A stretch of DNA of 64,000 nt from Aldehydirespirator sp965200005 (lineage in GTDB: Bacteria > Actinomycetota > Acidimicrobiia > Acidimicrobiales > Aldehydirespiratoraceae). The position numbers and the translations under genes are program-made. The notes beneath the pieces were generated by a model. The model made no database searches. It was not told the DNA's origin and saw only the letters and a list, made by a program, of their open reading frames with translations. Of the stretch, positions 1 through 7,615 are shown in pieces (position 1 is the stretch's first letter; each line of letters opens with the position of its first letter). Where the stretch lies: assembly GCA_965200005.1 (NCBI GenBank), contig OZ241331.1:558001-622000 (forward strand). Reading direction: 5' to 3'.

Positions 1-1020
1 GTACCCACCAACGAAGAGAACGCCAAGTTCAAGATCATCTCGCCGATACTTCACCAACTCGGGTGGGATCCTTACGGACCCGACGTCATCTTCGAACACA
101 ATGTCGGCACGAAGAGAGATGGTGGACGCGTTGACATTGCCCTGAAGGGGTCAAAGCAGCTAGTTGCCTTGATTGAAGCAAAGGCCCCCAGCGCGGATTT
201 GGACGCGCATGTCGGGCAAGTACTCGGTTACGCCTTCCATGAAGGTGTCCATCTGTGCGTCCTCACCACCGGCGTGGAATGGTGGCTATATCTGCCGCGT
301 GAGGGCGGCCAGCCCGAAGACAGGCGGTTCACAGTTCTTCACGTCCTGAGTGATCCGATTGAACAACTCGCAGAAGACCTGCAAACGTTCCTGAGCAATC
401 AGACTCTAGAGGACGGCACTGCGTTGGACCAGGCCAAGCGGGTGCTCAAGGCTCAGCAAGACGCTACCCTGCTGAGCGAGAAAATCCCGCACATTTGGCG
501 CCGGATGCTAGATGAAGCCGACGACGAACTCGTTGAAGTAGTTGGTCACAGGATCTATCGGGAAGTCAATTTGCGGCCTTCCAAAGAACAAGTCATCGCA
601 GCACTAAGAGGTCAACCCGTCGCGCCGGAGCCACCGGAACCCGAGCCCGGCAGCAACAGTGGGGAGACTCCGGCACCAAACGGAGAATCTCCGACGCCGA
701 ACCCACCAGTCGGCACTAAGCCCACAGCAATGGTGCTGTTTGGGACGCGCTACCCCATCAACACCCATAGGGAAGGCCTGATCAGGCTCAGCAAGGTACT
801 ATACGAGCGAGATCCCGTGGCATTTGGCCGGCTGTCAGCGATAAGAGGGAAGAAGATCGCTTACGTTGCATCCAATAGCAAAGGTATGCGCGCGCCTCGT
901 CAAATAGGTACGTACTACATTGAGGCTCATGCCTCTGCTAAGCAAATTTGGAGTCGGGCACGGCGTTTCCTCAAACACTTGGGATACAGCGATTCCGTAC
1001 TTGAGGTTAAGTACGACTAG
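1..1020 (+). CDS. Type I restriction R-subunit N-terminal-like nuclease domain protein (5' end outside window)
   Basis: The frame is open from base 1, so the start lies upstream. The 339 visible residues begin with a fold resembling the N-terminal nuclease domain of type I restriction R subunits (HSDR_N): a helix ending in ILHQLGW, then D45 in GGRVDIALKG and E59-x-K61 in LIEAK, which fit the D...(D/E)xK catalytic triad. There follow a helical part, a Pro/Glu-rich linker (about residues 206-242) and a roughly 97-residue basic C-terminal domain I do not recognise. There is no helicase domain, and no methyltransferase or specificity gene is visible. It could be a solitary nuclease of a defence system or a housekeeping protein of unknown role. 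The fold assignment is fairly good; the function is open. Confidence 0.7.
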   Translation, partial: VPTNEENAKFKIISPILHQLGWDPYGPDVIFEHNVGTKRDGGRVDIALKGSKQLVALIEAKAPSADLDAHVGQVLGYAFHEGVHLCVLTTGVEWWLYLPREGGQPEDRRFTVLHVLSDPIEQLAEDLQTFLSNQTLEDGTALDQAKRVLKAQQDATLLSEKIPHIWRRMLDEADDELVEVVGHRIYREVNLRPSKEQVIAALRGQPVAPEPPEPEPGSNSGETPAPNGESPTPNPPVGTKPTAMVLFGTRYPINTHREGLIRLSKVLYERDPVAFGRLSAIRGKKIAYVASNSKGMRAPRQIGTYYIEAHASAKQIWSRARRFLKHLGYSDSVLEVKYD

Positions 1021-1100
1021 ACTGTAATGCTTTATGACTGGGTGCGGGAGGCCACATCGCGTCTCTCACACTAAGTGCTACCTCGGGCCTGTTGGAGGAG

Positions 1101-1586
1101 TTATATCACTGCACTGAGGGCGGATTGGGCGTTGGTGCAGAATTCGTTTATGACCTTTGTGGCTTTTGAGCGGATTACTCCGGCGCCGAGGGTTGCTACT
1201 CGACCCGTTATCTCGAAGGTTCCACTTAGACGAACTCGGGTTTGATCCGGCCCTACATCGCTCAATTGCGCTACCGCATCGATCTTGATGCGCGATCGCA
1301 TACGGCGATCTTCTCCACGGGCTCGGATCGATACTTCTTCGAGTTCGGCAACACTCGCCACGTCGATTCTTAAGTCGGCACGCATCACAAACGGTCCGAC
1401 GCGATCCTCAAAGACACCAACAAAGCTCGCTCCCGCAATACCAGTTCCCCGGGTCGCCGGGGATGACTGTTGCACCGAACGAAGCAACGGAAGCCAAGAC
1501 ACCACTGTTTCGACATTCATTAGCTGTAGCCACACCTGCAAGCGTTGTGAAGGTACGACGAATTGACGTTCTATTGATTCACGCAT
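1101..1586 (-). CDS. SRPBCC/CoxG-like protein
   Basis: This 161-residue protein has the length and strand pattern of the START/SRPBCC fold and resembles CoxG (carbon monoxide dehydrogenase subunit G family). It opens with a strand ending in QFVVPSQRLQVWLQLMNVE, passes through GVFEDRVGPFVMRADLRIDV, and ends in a long amphipathic helix (VIRSKATKVINEFCTNAQS). CoxG-like proteins bind hydrophobic ligands or membranes and often sit beside molybdenum hydroxylases. No such hydroxylase is present here, so the name denotes fold only. The gene lies 90 bp beyond the stop of the F420-type monooxygenase gene on the same strand and could be co-transcribed with it. Confidence 0.6.
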   Translation of the reverse strand: MRESIERQFVVPSQRLQVWLQLMNVETVVSWLPLLRSVQQSSPATRGTGIAGASFVGVFEDRVGPFVMRADLRIDVASVAELEEVSIRARGEDRRMRSRIKIDAVAQLSDVGPDQTRVRLSGTFEITGRVATLGAGVIRSKATKVINEFCTNAQSALSAVI

Positions 1587-1676
1587 TGAACTACCTGTCC
1601 TTCACTCACGCAACATCCGCTCGGCACCTGACACGCATTTCGAAGACACATCCGAAACTCAAGGGCGGCTAACGGA

Positions 1677-2735
1677 TCACTTGCTGCGGAGGGCTGGGAG
1701 GACTTCACGGCCGAGTAACTCGATTGATGCGAACCAGCGATCGAAGTTCATTCGCAAGTCGAATACCAGATGCTCGACACCCACCTCTGCAAAGCGATGC
1801 ACCTGGTTGACAACCTCTTCTGGCGTACCGGCAATGAGCGAACCCTCGATGTCTTCCGCGGTTGCGAAACGACCAGACGGAGGCTTCGCCCACCACTTGC
1901 CGCGCTTGTTGGCCCAGGCAAGCAGACCATCCAGATTGACACCCTCTAACGCAAGATCATGAGTAGCAGCAATCGAGGTGGGAGGGATCACTGCGATCGT
2001 TGGCATTGGTCGACCATTTGCAGCAGTCAGCTTCTGCATCGTGGCAACCCGCTCGGCAATCGTCAACAAGGTTGTGCGCCCCGGCATCCAACCATCCGCG
2101 TAAGCCGCAGCGAGGCGAGCCGAGCGTGGTGTGGCTCCGCAATACCAGAACGGCACAGGTGCAGAAGCCTTGGGTTCAATCGAGATGTTCTCGAAGGAGT
2201 AAATGTCGTCACGGTAGGTGACGCCATCGCTGCCAAGCAACCGTCGCAAAATCTCGGCATTTGATCGAACCAAGCTCACCCGGTCAATGCCAGACATATC
2301 CACCACATCAAACTCATGATCGAACGTGCCGGCCCCGAAGCCAAGAATCACACGATCACCGACCAGGTTGCACAAAGTCCCGATGCTGATTGCTAGATGC
2401 ACCGGATGGCGGTATGGAATCAGAGACCCTGTCCCGAGCGTGATCCGTTCGGTAACGGTTCCAATCGCTGTGAGTGTCGTGAGAGCCTCGTAGAAGGTGA
2501 TGTTGGCGGCTTCCATCTCGGCGTGAGGCTCGAACACGAGATGGTCTCGCACCCACAACGAATCGAATCCAAAGCTCTCGGCAAGCACAGCCCCATCAAG
2601 CAGAGCCCGCCGGCTCGCATGGGCACCGAAGTGCGGCATCAACAGACCGAACTTCATTTGGGAAGTATCAGCTGCTCCCCGGCCTGAGCGGGCCGCGTTT
2701 GATGCTGCGCCACCACCGCCGTTGGCATCAGTCAT
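1677..2735 (-). CDS. LLM-class F420-dependent (luciferase-like) oxidoreductase
   Basis: The product (352 residues) is a bacterial-luciferase-like TIM barrel: MKFGLLMPHFG at residue 27 begins strand 1, FDSLWVRDHLVF is strand 2, and ITLGTGSLIPYRHPVHLA with LGFGAGTFDHEFD follow. The family uses reduced F420 or FMN for oxidation or monooxygenation. The 26 residues ahead of the barrel are Gly/Ala-rich. The ATG at 2735 is preceded by a strong AGGAGGAAGAG, but a 7-bp duplication puts another ATG at 2742. That upstream ATG has the ideal spacing and opens only a four-codon ORF (M-T-D-D). The next gene upstream on this strand is the cyclic amidohydrolase, 133 bp away, so the pair may act on one cyclic amide or heterocycle, which is an inference. 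Confidence 0.85.
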   Translation of the reverse strand: MTDANGGGGAASNAARSGRGAADTSQMKFGLLMPHFGAHASRRALLDGAVLAESFGFDSLWVRDHLVFEPHAEMEAANITFYEALTTLTAIGTVTERITLGTGSLIPYRHPVHLAISIGTLCNLVGDRVILGFGAGTFDHEFDVVDMSGIDRVSLVRSNAEILRRLLGSDGVTYRDDIYSFENISIEPKASAPVPFWYCGATPRSARLAAAYADGWMPGRTTLLTIAERVATMQKLTAANGRPMPTIAVIPPTSIAATHDLALEGVNLDGLLAWANKRGKWWAKPPSGRFATAEDIEGSLIAGTPEEVVNQVHRFAEVGVEHLVFDLRMNFDRWFASIELLGREVLPALRSK

Positions 2736-2742
2736 CAGTCAT
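2726..2742 (-). repeat. 7-bp tandem duplication of a start codon
   Basis: On the minus strand ATGACTG occurs twice in a row and is followed by ATGCC, giving ATGs at 2742, 2735 and 2728. The 2735 ATG opens the 352-codon monooxygenase frame. The 2742 ATG stops after four codons. The GGAGG lies about 7 nt before 2742 but about 14 nt before 2735, so loss of one copy would restore ideal spacing for the real start. Confidence 0.75.
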
Positions 2743-2868
2743 CACTCTTCCTCCTCGTTGATCGCTGGCTGAGGGGCGCTCGACTAGGAGGCACGTTGAA
2801 CAGGATCACAACTGAGCGAGCCGGCCCCATACAGACTCACACACCACTAACTGCCCATCGGTCGTGCG

Positions 2869-4269
2869 TCACAAAGTCGGCCGTGCGAGGCGTCCCCACC
2901 CGGGCTCGCCCACCACTTTGCGATCGACATACACGTCACGGCCACGCACCAACGTGCGATGGATGCGTCCCTTCGTGACCCGACCGTCATAGGGAGTCCA
3001 GCCGCACTTCGACAGCACCGTGTCTGCGGAGTGTCGAGTTTGATCCGCAGGATCGAAGATCACTACGTCAGCGTCATAGCCGGGCCGCAGGAAGCCCTTA
3101 GAAGCCAACTTGAACTCCTCGGCAGGCTCCTCAGCGACCACCTCAGCGACACGGGTGAGCGAGATCATGCCGTCAATTGAGCAGTCCAGCAGCATCGGAT
3201 ACTGCTCCTGGATCCCAGGTGTGCCCGTGTGGCAGGCCCAGCAGTCCTCCCAGCCGATCTCCTTTTCGGCCCGGGTGTGGGGTGCATGATCGGAGGACAG
3301 CATGTCGATCGTGCCATCGTTGAGCGCCTCCCAGACGGCTTCGCGGTGATGGTCGGGCACCCAATATGACAGTGCATATGGACCTAGGCGTTCAATGTCG
3401 ATCCAGCGTGACAGGAACAGTGCCCAGTGATTGACCTCGCAACTCACATTGACACCACGCTCTTTGGCTCGACGCACCAACTCCACAGAACCAGTCGTTT
3501 GCATATGAACAATGTGCAGTTTGGTGCCGGTCGCCTCGGCCATCTGCAAGATCACTGCGATGGCCGCATCCCAAATCAACCCGTTGTGGGTAGCAAGCGT
3601 CTGCGCGTAAGCAGCGGGGCTGCGATCACCCCTGTCCCAATGGGTCTTCTCGGTGACATCCATGATCGCCTGATCGTGAGGGTGGATCATGAACGGCAAA
3701 CCGGTCGGGCCGATCGCTTCGAACATGCGCAGCAAGTGGCCATGATCGTGAATGCCAGTGCCGCTCGGATGGGGATAGTCGCGGCCCGTGTCAACCACCA
3801 TGTAAATCTTGAAGGCAGCCACACCAGCGTCAGCCATGGGCTCCACTTCATGAAGCACGCTAGGAACCGGGTTGTGGTTCCAGTCGACGAGGCTCTTGGA
3901 GTCGTACAGATCAAATAGTTCCTCAAGCAACTGACGAGTCTTCGTTACCGGGTTCAGGTTGGGCATACCGAACACGGTCGTCACGCCGCCAGCAGCCGCA
4001 GCCTGTGTGCAAGTACTTATGTCTTCTTTGTGGACATAACCCGGTTCGCATGCACGAAGATGCACATGAACGTCCACCATTCCGGGCAATACCCACTTGC
4101 CGGTGGCATCTATGCGTTCCACCGTTTCGTCCAGCGGGATTGCATCTGGTGCAGAGATAGCTGCGATCTTCTCGCCAGCTATCAACAGATCGCCGTGAAG
4201 GGTGCCCGAACCAGAGACGATCGTGCCACCGGAAATGACCCGATCAATCTTCGCCAAGCCAGAACCCAT
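2869..4269 (-). CDS. Dihydroorotase/dihydropyrimidinase-type cyclic amidohydrolase
   Basis: This 466-residue protein belongs to the amidohydrolase superfamily that opens cyclic amide rings (dihydroorotase, allantoinase, hydantoinase). The binuclear metal site is complete: H68-x-H70 in DVHVHLR, the carboxylated lysine K154 in AFKIYM, a histidine in FMIHPHD (H196/H198), H252/H255 in KLHIVHMQ, and D327 in SSDHAPH. HLR after the first histidines is typical of dihydroorotases, but the surrounding genes are not pyrimidine biosynthetic, so a catabolic role is more likely. A GGGAGG lies 4 nt before the ATG at 4269. It is followed by an F420-type monooxygenase gene on the same strand. The substrate cannot be told from sequence. 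Confidence 0.85.
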   Translation of the reverse strand: MGSGLAKIDRVISGGTIVSGSGTLHGDLLIAGEKIAAISAPDAIPLDETVERIDATGKWVLPGMVDVHVHLRACEPGYVHKEDISTCTQAAAAGGVTTVFGMPNLNPVTKTRQLLEELFDLYDSKSLVDWNHNPVPSVLHEVEPMADAGVAAFKIYMVVDTGRDYPHPSGTGIHDHGHLLRMFEAIGPTGLPFMIHPHDQAIMDVTEKTHWDRGDRSPAAYAQTLATHNGLIWDAAIAVILQMAEATGTKLHIVHMQTTGSVELVRRAKERGVNVSCEVNHWALFLSRWIDIERLGPYALSYWVPDHHREAVWEALNDGTIDMLSSDHAPHTRAEKEIGWEDCWACHTGTPGIQEQYPMLLDCSIDGMISLTRVAEVVAEEPAEEFKLASKGFLRPGYDADVVIFDPADQTRHSADTVLSKCGWTPYDGRVTKGRIHRTLVRGRDVYVDRKVVGEPGWGRLARPTL

Positions 4270-4390
4270 CAGCCTCCCTGTCTCCCCCAGCCGCCACCAC
4301 TGTCAGATAACGGATCAAACTGTATGCAATCTTCTCTCGGCCTCAAGGTCGCCAATAGGGTGCCCGTGACCGTTGAGCTCTGCGACAGGA

Positions 4391-4801
4391 TCATGGCACG
4401 ATCTTGAAGTGACCACCAAAGAGCGGACGCATGACCCGAAAGTGCTTGTGATCAAGTGTCAAGATCGTGCGTGTCCTATAGCGATGCGCCAACACCACCA
4501 GTGAGGCGTCAGTAATCCCGATGTTCATCTTCTCGTAGCGCTTCACGACTCGCCGAGCGGCCTTGACATCAGCAGCCTTCATGTGAGGCAGTTCATAGGC
4601 GCCTGCCGACAACTCGGCCAGAACCCCCAACTCAGCGGCCACTCCTACTCGGGTTGAAATTAGGTAGTCAAGCTCAGCAACCACGTAGGGCGAGACAACC
4701 ATCATGGGTTCAGTTGAGAGCAACCACTTCACAACCGCATCGTGTTCAACCCCAGACTCGCTATAGAGCGCTACCAAGGCGCTCGTGTCAGCAATAATCA
4801 C
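4391..4801 (-). CDS. vapC: VapC-type PIN-domain ribonuclease toxin
   Basis: This is a PIN-domain protein of 136 residues. The start chosen is the GTG at 4801, which overlaps the antitoxin stop as GTGA; it places the first acidic residue in the expected N-terminal strand (IIADTSALVALY). The other conserved acids are E in VVAELDYLI, D in GITDASLVVLA and D in ILTLDHKHF, the usual Mg2+ site of VapC RNases. VapC toxins cleave tRNA or rRNA when their antitoxin is degraded. The next gene upstream encodes a ribbon-helix-helix antitoxin, giving a standard two-gene toxin-antitoxin operon. A longer reading from 4846 would overlap the antitoxin and lacks support. Confidence 0.88.
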   Translation of the reverse strand: MIIADTSALVALYSESGVEHDAVVKWLLSTEPMMVVSPYVVAELDYLISTRVGVAAELGVLAELSAGAYELPHMKAADVKAARRVVKRYEKMNIGITDASLVVLAHRYRTRTILTLDHKHFRVMRPLFGGHFKIVP

Positions 4802-5007
4802 TGCTCGCCGAAACCGTCCAAGTAACGATCGACGTTGTTCGCCCATGCGCTGTCGCCGGGAATGAACCCATACCGGGGCTTGGGGCGTGATAACGAGTCA
4901 CGAAGTGCTTGGCGAATCACCTCGGCTTCTGAACACCCACGCTGCCGTGCCATCTCGGTGACAGCCCGCTTGAGACTCTCCGGCAAGTACACGGTCGTTT
5001 TCTTCAT
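4798..5007 (-). CDS. vapB: VapB-type ribbon-helix-helix antitoxin
   Basis: The 69-residue protein has a CopG/ribbon-helix-helix N-terminus: KTTVYLPESLKRAVTEMA is the DNA-contact strand and first helix, and SEAEVIRQALRD is the second helix. The C-terminal half (PRYGFIPGDSAWANNVDRYL) is the part expected to wrap VapC. It overlaps the toxin by 4 bp, indicating translational coupling. The ATG at 5007 is preceded within about 10 nt by GTATAT, so the mRNA may be leaderless. Antitoxins of this type repress their own operon. Confidence 0.88.
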   Translation of the reverse strand: MKKTTVYLPESLKRAVTEMARQRGCSEAEVIRQALRDSLSRPKPRYGFIPGDSAWANNVDRYLDGFGEQ

Positions 5008-5057
5008 GCCATATACGGTACCACCGCTAGCGCTCCAAGTGCCGGTTGATGAGGGCG

Positions 5058-6014
5058 TTAGGCATCGTCGGGGGCGCGGACTAGGAGGGTTGGGGGTTCA
5101 GGGAGCGAGCTCTCGTGGACTTGTACGGCTCCGCCGTTGAAGTGCTGGCGGTACCAGTCGACCATCTCTGGGATCACAGCGGGGCCGTACTGTCGGTAGG
5201 CTGCGTAGTGGGTGGTGTGACGTTGCATCACCAGTTTCTTGGGGGCATTAGCTCGCTCGTAGAGCTGCACCGCATGGTCGGTTGGGGTGACCGCGTCATC
5301 ATCGACGGCGATGATCATCAGCGCTGCGGGTGCCACCCGGTCAACTACATCAATGGGTCGGTAGTCAAGGATCGCTTCAGCGCAGCGCAGCGGCACTGAC
5401 GACGGGATCCGGTCGTCCACATCGGCCTTCACCTTGGAGGCTCGCCGCTCCGGTGTAGGCACCATGATCTCCTCGCGAGGATGCACCATCTCGCCCGATC
5501 CCGTGAGCACACGCTGACGCCGGTCAGCCTCTAGTCGATCAAGGAACTCATACCACTCATGCTCACGACGCATCCGCCGCAGCCAATCCTCACCATCGGC
5601 AACCGGCACTTGCGACACAGATACCCGCACCCGACGATCGGCCGCTGCTAGCAGCACCGCGTTACCACCGCCGGTGCCACCGCTACCAAACACACCGATG
5701 TTGTCGGCATCCACATCATCGCGAGTGCGTAGGTACGTAACGGCGTTGATCAAGTCCTCAAGTTGATGCTGCGGCAACAGAATGCCCCTGTCTCCGCCAG
5801 AGTCTCCAAAGCCCCGGTAGTCAAAGATCAGCACCATGAACCCGGACGCAGTGAGCGCTTCGTGGTAGGGCACGTAAAGTTTGGCGTCCTTGAGTCCCAG
5901 CCATCCGGGGCCTTGCACGATCGCAGGCATCCGCCCGTCAGGGTCATCGGTAGTGCGAAGCAGTCCGCTGAGACGAACACCCTCACTAAAGAACGTAACC
6001 CGACTTTCACGCAT
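5058..6014 (-). CDS. Alpha/beta hydrolase with atypical nucleophile elbow
   Basis: The 318-residue product has an alpha/beta-hydrolase core: PAIVQGPGWLG, FMVLIFDYRGFGDSGG, then the elbow strand NIGVFGSGGTGGGNAVLL, with a late acid in IIAVDDDAVTPTDHA and a histidine in MQRHTTHYAAYR. The elbow is odd. Where the family has Gly-x-Ser-x-Gly it reads G-S-G-G-T-G-G, leaving no serine at the usual position. The enzyme may use a shifted residue, or may not be a serine hydrolase. The ATG at 6014 is preferred over an upstream GTG at 6044 because GGAAGGGAA lies about 7 nt ahead of it. Neighbouring minus-strand genes encode VapBC and a cyclic amidohydrolase. Confidence 0.75.
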   Translation of the reverse strand: MRESRVTFFSEGVRLSGLLRTTDDPDGRMPAIVQGPGWLGLKDAKLYVPYHEALTASGFMVLIFDYRGFGDSGGDRGILLPQHQLEDLINAVTYLRTRDDVDADNIGVFGSGGTGGGNAVLLAAADRRVRVSVSQVPVADGEDWLRRMRREHEWYEFLDRLEADRRQRVLTGSGEMVHPREEIMVPTPERRASKVKADVDDRIPSSVPLRCAEAILDYRPIDVVDRVAPAALMIIAVDDDAVTPTDHAVQLYERANAPKKLVMQRHTTHYAAYRQYGPAVIPEMVDWYRQHFNGGAVQVHESSLPEPPTLLVRAPDDA

Positions 6015-6353
6015 TTTGCGTTCCCTTCCATCTCTGTTATTCACTCAAGGACACGTGTGTTATCGCATCTCGGAGCGGATTGGTCAGCGACTTGGGTCAC
6101 AACCGGGCCACTCCGGAACGTCATTCTGAGTTGATCGTCCCCGAACTCGGTTTCCGATATCTCTACAGCAACCACTCCGGGCATACAATTCGACCTTGCC
6201 GAGGATCTAGACGGCTCGCGAGCACAAACCGTGCGCAAGCTGAAGGCCCAGATCCGCGGTTGGGGGGTACACCCAGGATCGTGCTAGCAAAGTCTGCGCG
6301 CTGGCACCATCCAGACAGCCAAGAAGTCGGACAAATGAACAGGAGCAACCCAG
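6015..6353 (-). other. Intergenic region between divergent genes
   Basis: This 339-bp stretch separates the divergent alpha/beta hydrolase and diiron oxidase genes. It holds GCATACAATTCG near 6181, a possible plus-strand -10, and an AGGAG just before the oxidase ATG. A minus-strand frame from an ATG near 6184 to 6041 could encode about 46 residues with a beta-strand-like pattern, but it has no ribosome site and I do not call it. I looked for a thiamin-pyrophosphate riboswitch, because the oxidase resembles TenA, and saw none. Confidence 0.45.
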
Positions 6354-7103
6354 ATGGCCGAGCTGATAGCACCAGGCGAGTTCAGAGTCGCTTTGGAAGA
6401 GGCGTTCTCGGGCACGATGGCCAAAGACGCTTCCTTTAGCCGCGCTTGGGCCAAGGGAAAACTTCTCAAGCAGCACTTTGTGAATTGGGCGACTAATCAC
6501 TATCACTACATCGGCCCGTTCGGTGACTACCTGGGCCTCATGTATGCCAACACTCCCGACTATGCACGTGATGCCAAAGACTTCCTGTTGCAGAACATGT
6601 ACGAAGAGGAGTTGAGCGACGACCGTCACACTGATCTGCTGATCCGCTTCGCTGAAGCATGTGGCGGCACCCGTGCATACATGCAAGATCGCAACAACGC
6701 CATGCCCTTCACCAAGGGTCTGCAGGGCTGGATGTACTACGTGTCCGGTCGTGAAAACTTTGTGGTCTCTTCAGCAGCATTGATCGTGGGTCTTGAGTCG
6801 CAAGTGCCGTCGATTTACCGGACGCAGTACCCGACCCTCATCAATAAGTACGGCTTCTCTGAGTGGGAAGCCGAGTTCTTTGACCTGCACATTACGTCTG
6901 ATGAGATTCACGGTGAGCGTGGCTATCAGATCGTGCTCAAGTACGCGGATACTCCCGAATTGCAGCAGCGCTGCTTGCACTTTGTGCGTGAGGCAGCGGA
7001 CATGCGTTTCGCTTATACCAAGGCTCTGTATGAGCACTATGTCGAGCCCGACCTTGGGCCGTGGGTCGAACTGGAGCATCGCGAGCCTGCGCTCGTCGCC
7101 TGA
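6354..7103 (+). CDS. Heme-oxygenase-like diiron oxidase (TenA/CADD-like fold)
   Basis: This 249-residue all-helical protein belongs to the TenA/PqqC superfamily and carries the six-ligand set of the heme-oxygenase-like diiron oxidases (HDOs): E85-x6-H92 in EEELSDDRH, E148 in GLESQ, and H179-x3-D183-x2-H186 in LHITSDEIH. The spacing matches the chlamydial CADD pattern as I remember it. Known HDOs activate O2 for N-oxygenation, C-C cleavage or desaturation and need external electrons. A [2Fe-2S] ferredoxin and a Rieske protein follow immediately on the same strand and are the obvious donors. An AGGAG precedes the ATG. A paralogue with the same ligands is at 61538-62266. The substrate is unknown; a thiaminase role is unlikely because the TenA catalytic Cys context is not evident. 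Confidence 0.85.
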   Translation: MAELIAPGEFRVALEEAFSGTMAKDASFSRAWAKGKLLKQHFVNWATNHYHYIGPFGDYLGLMYANTPDYARDAKDFLLQNMYEEELSDDRHTDLLIRFAEACGGTRAYMQDRNNAMPFTKGLQGWMYYVSGRENFVVSSAALIVGLESQVPSIYRTQYPTLINKYGFSEWEAEFFDLHITSDEIHGERGYQIVLKYADTPELQQRCLHFVREAADMRFAYTKALYEHYVEPDLGPWVELEHREPALVA

Positions 7104-7118
7104 TTGGGTTGGCCCGTC

Positions 7119-7216
7119 ATGCCATAGCTCATAGTCATGCCCCATAGCTCATAGTCATGCCCCATAGCTCATAGTCATGCCCCATAGCTCATAGTCATGC
7201 CCCATAGCTCATAGTC
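7119..7216 (+). repeat. Tandem 20-bp repeats, each a complete mini-ORF, leading into the ferredoxin start
   Basis: After the oxidase stop (7101-7103) come one 18-bp unit (7119-7136) and four identical 20-bp units (7137, 7157, 7177, 7197). Each full unit is ATGCCCCATAGCTCATAGTC: Met-Pro-His-Ser-Ser-stop plus two bases, so the stop of one mini-ORF lies 2 nt before the ATG of the next. The following ATG, at 7217 in the same register, is the ferredoxin start. No Shine-Dalgarno motif is present in the array. It could act as a chain of termination-reinitiation steps, or be a slippage-prone expression dial. Confidence 0.9.
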
Positions 7217-7579
7217 ATGCCCCGAATTCACTTCAAGACCACAGACAACTATGTGGAGTTCGCTGATGGCGATGAGGTGAACATTCTGCGGATGTCGATC
7301 AGAGCCGATTGTGGTGTGCCCTGGAAGTGTGCGAGCGGTAACTGCGGCACCGATCGATTGCTGGTGGAAGAGGGGGCAGAGAATCTTGATCCTCCCCGGC
7401 GTCGCGAGCGGCTGCGTCTCGGTGAACTGCTTAACCAGGGGTATCGACTCGGTTGTCAGACGTATACCAGCGGTGACGTGACCGTGAGCTGGGATCCTGA
7501 TCAGAAGGGCCTGGACGAGGACTCTGCTGCGGGTAAGCGCCTCAAGGCGAAGTGGCTTGGTGCTGCAGATACCGACTGA
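7217..7579 (+). CDS. [2Fe-2S] ferredoxin with Asp replacing the third cluster cysteine
   Basis: The 120-residue protein has the plant-type ferredoxin fold. The cluster loop reads KCASGNCGTDRLL, giving C38-x4-C43-x2-D46, with the distal cysteine C80 in RLGCQTYT. Canonical members have Cys at position 46, so the cluster may be Cys3Asp1-ligated, or C32 may substitute. The acidic C-terminal tail after residue 92 is not part of the fold. The likely role is electron delivery to the upstream diiron oxidase, inferred from position. The start codon is the last ATG of a ladder of mini-ORF repeats and lacks a Shine-Dalgarno motif. The stop is 36 bp before the Rieske gene. Confidence 0.85.
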   Translation: MPRIHFKTTDNYVEFADGDEVNILRMSIRADCGVPWKCASGNCGTDRLLVEEGAENLDPPRRRERLRLGELLNQGYRLGCQTYTSGDVTVSWDPDQKGLDEDSAAGKRLKAKWLGAADTD

Positions 7580-7615
7580 GCGATAGCGCCGATAGAGCGA
7601 GGAGCAGCAGCGGCA

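Noticed and set aside
1..1020. Complete type I restriction system
   Set aside because: No helicase domain, methyltransferase or specificity subunit is visible.
6041..6184. Small minus-strand gene of about 46 codons
   Set aside because: The residue pattern is protein-like but there is no ribosome site or recognised family.
6015..6353. Thiamin-pyrophosphate riboswitch ahead of the TenA-like gene
   Set aside because: I did not find the conserved motif elements, and the protein has diiron-oxidase ligands rather than a thiaminase context.
7119..7216. CRISPR-like array
   Set aside because: The repeats are directly adjacent with no spacers and no cas genes are near.
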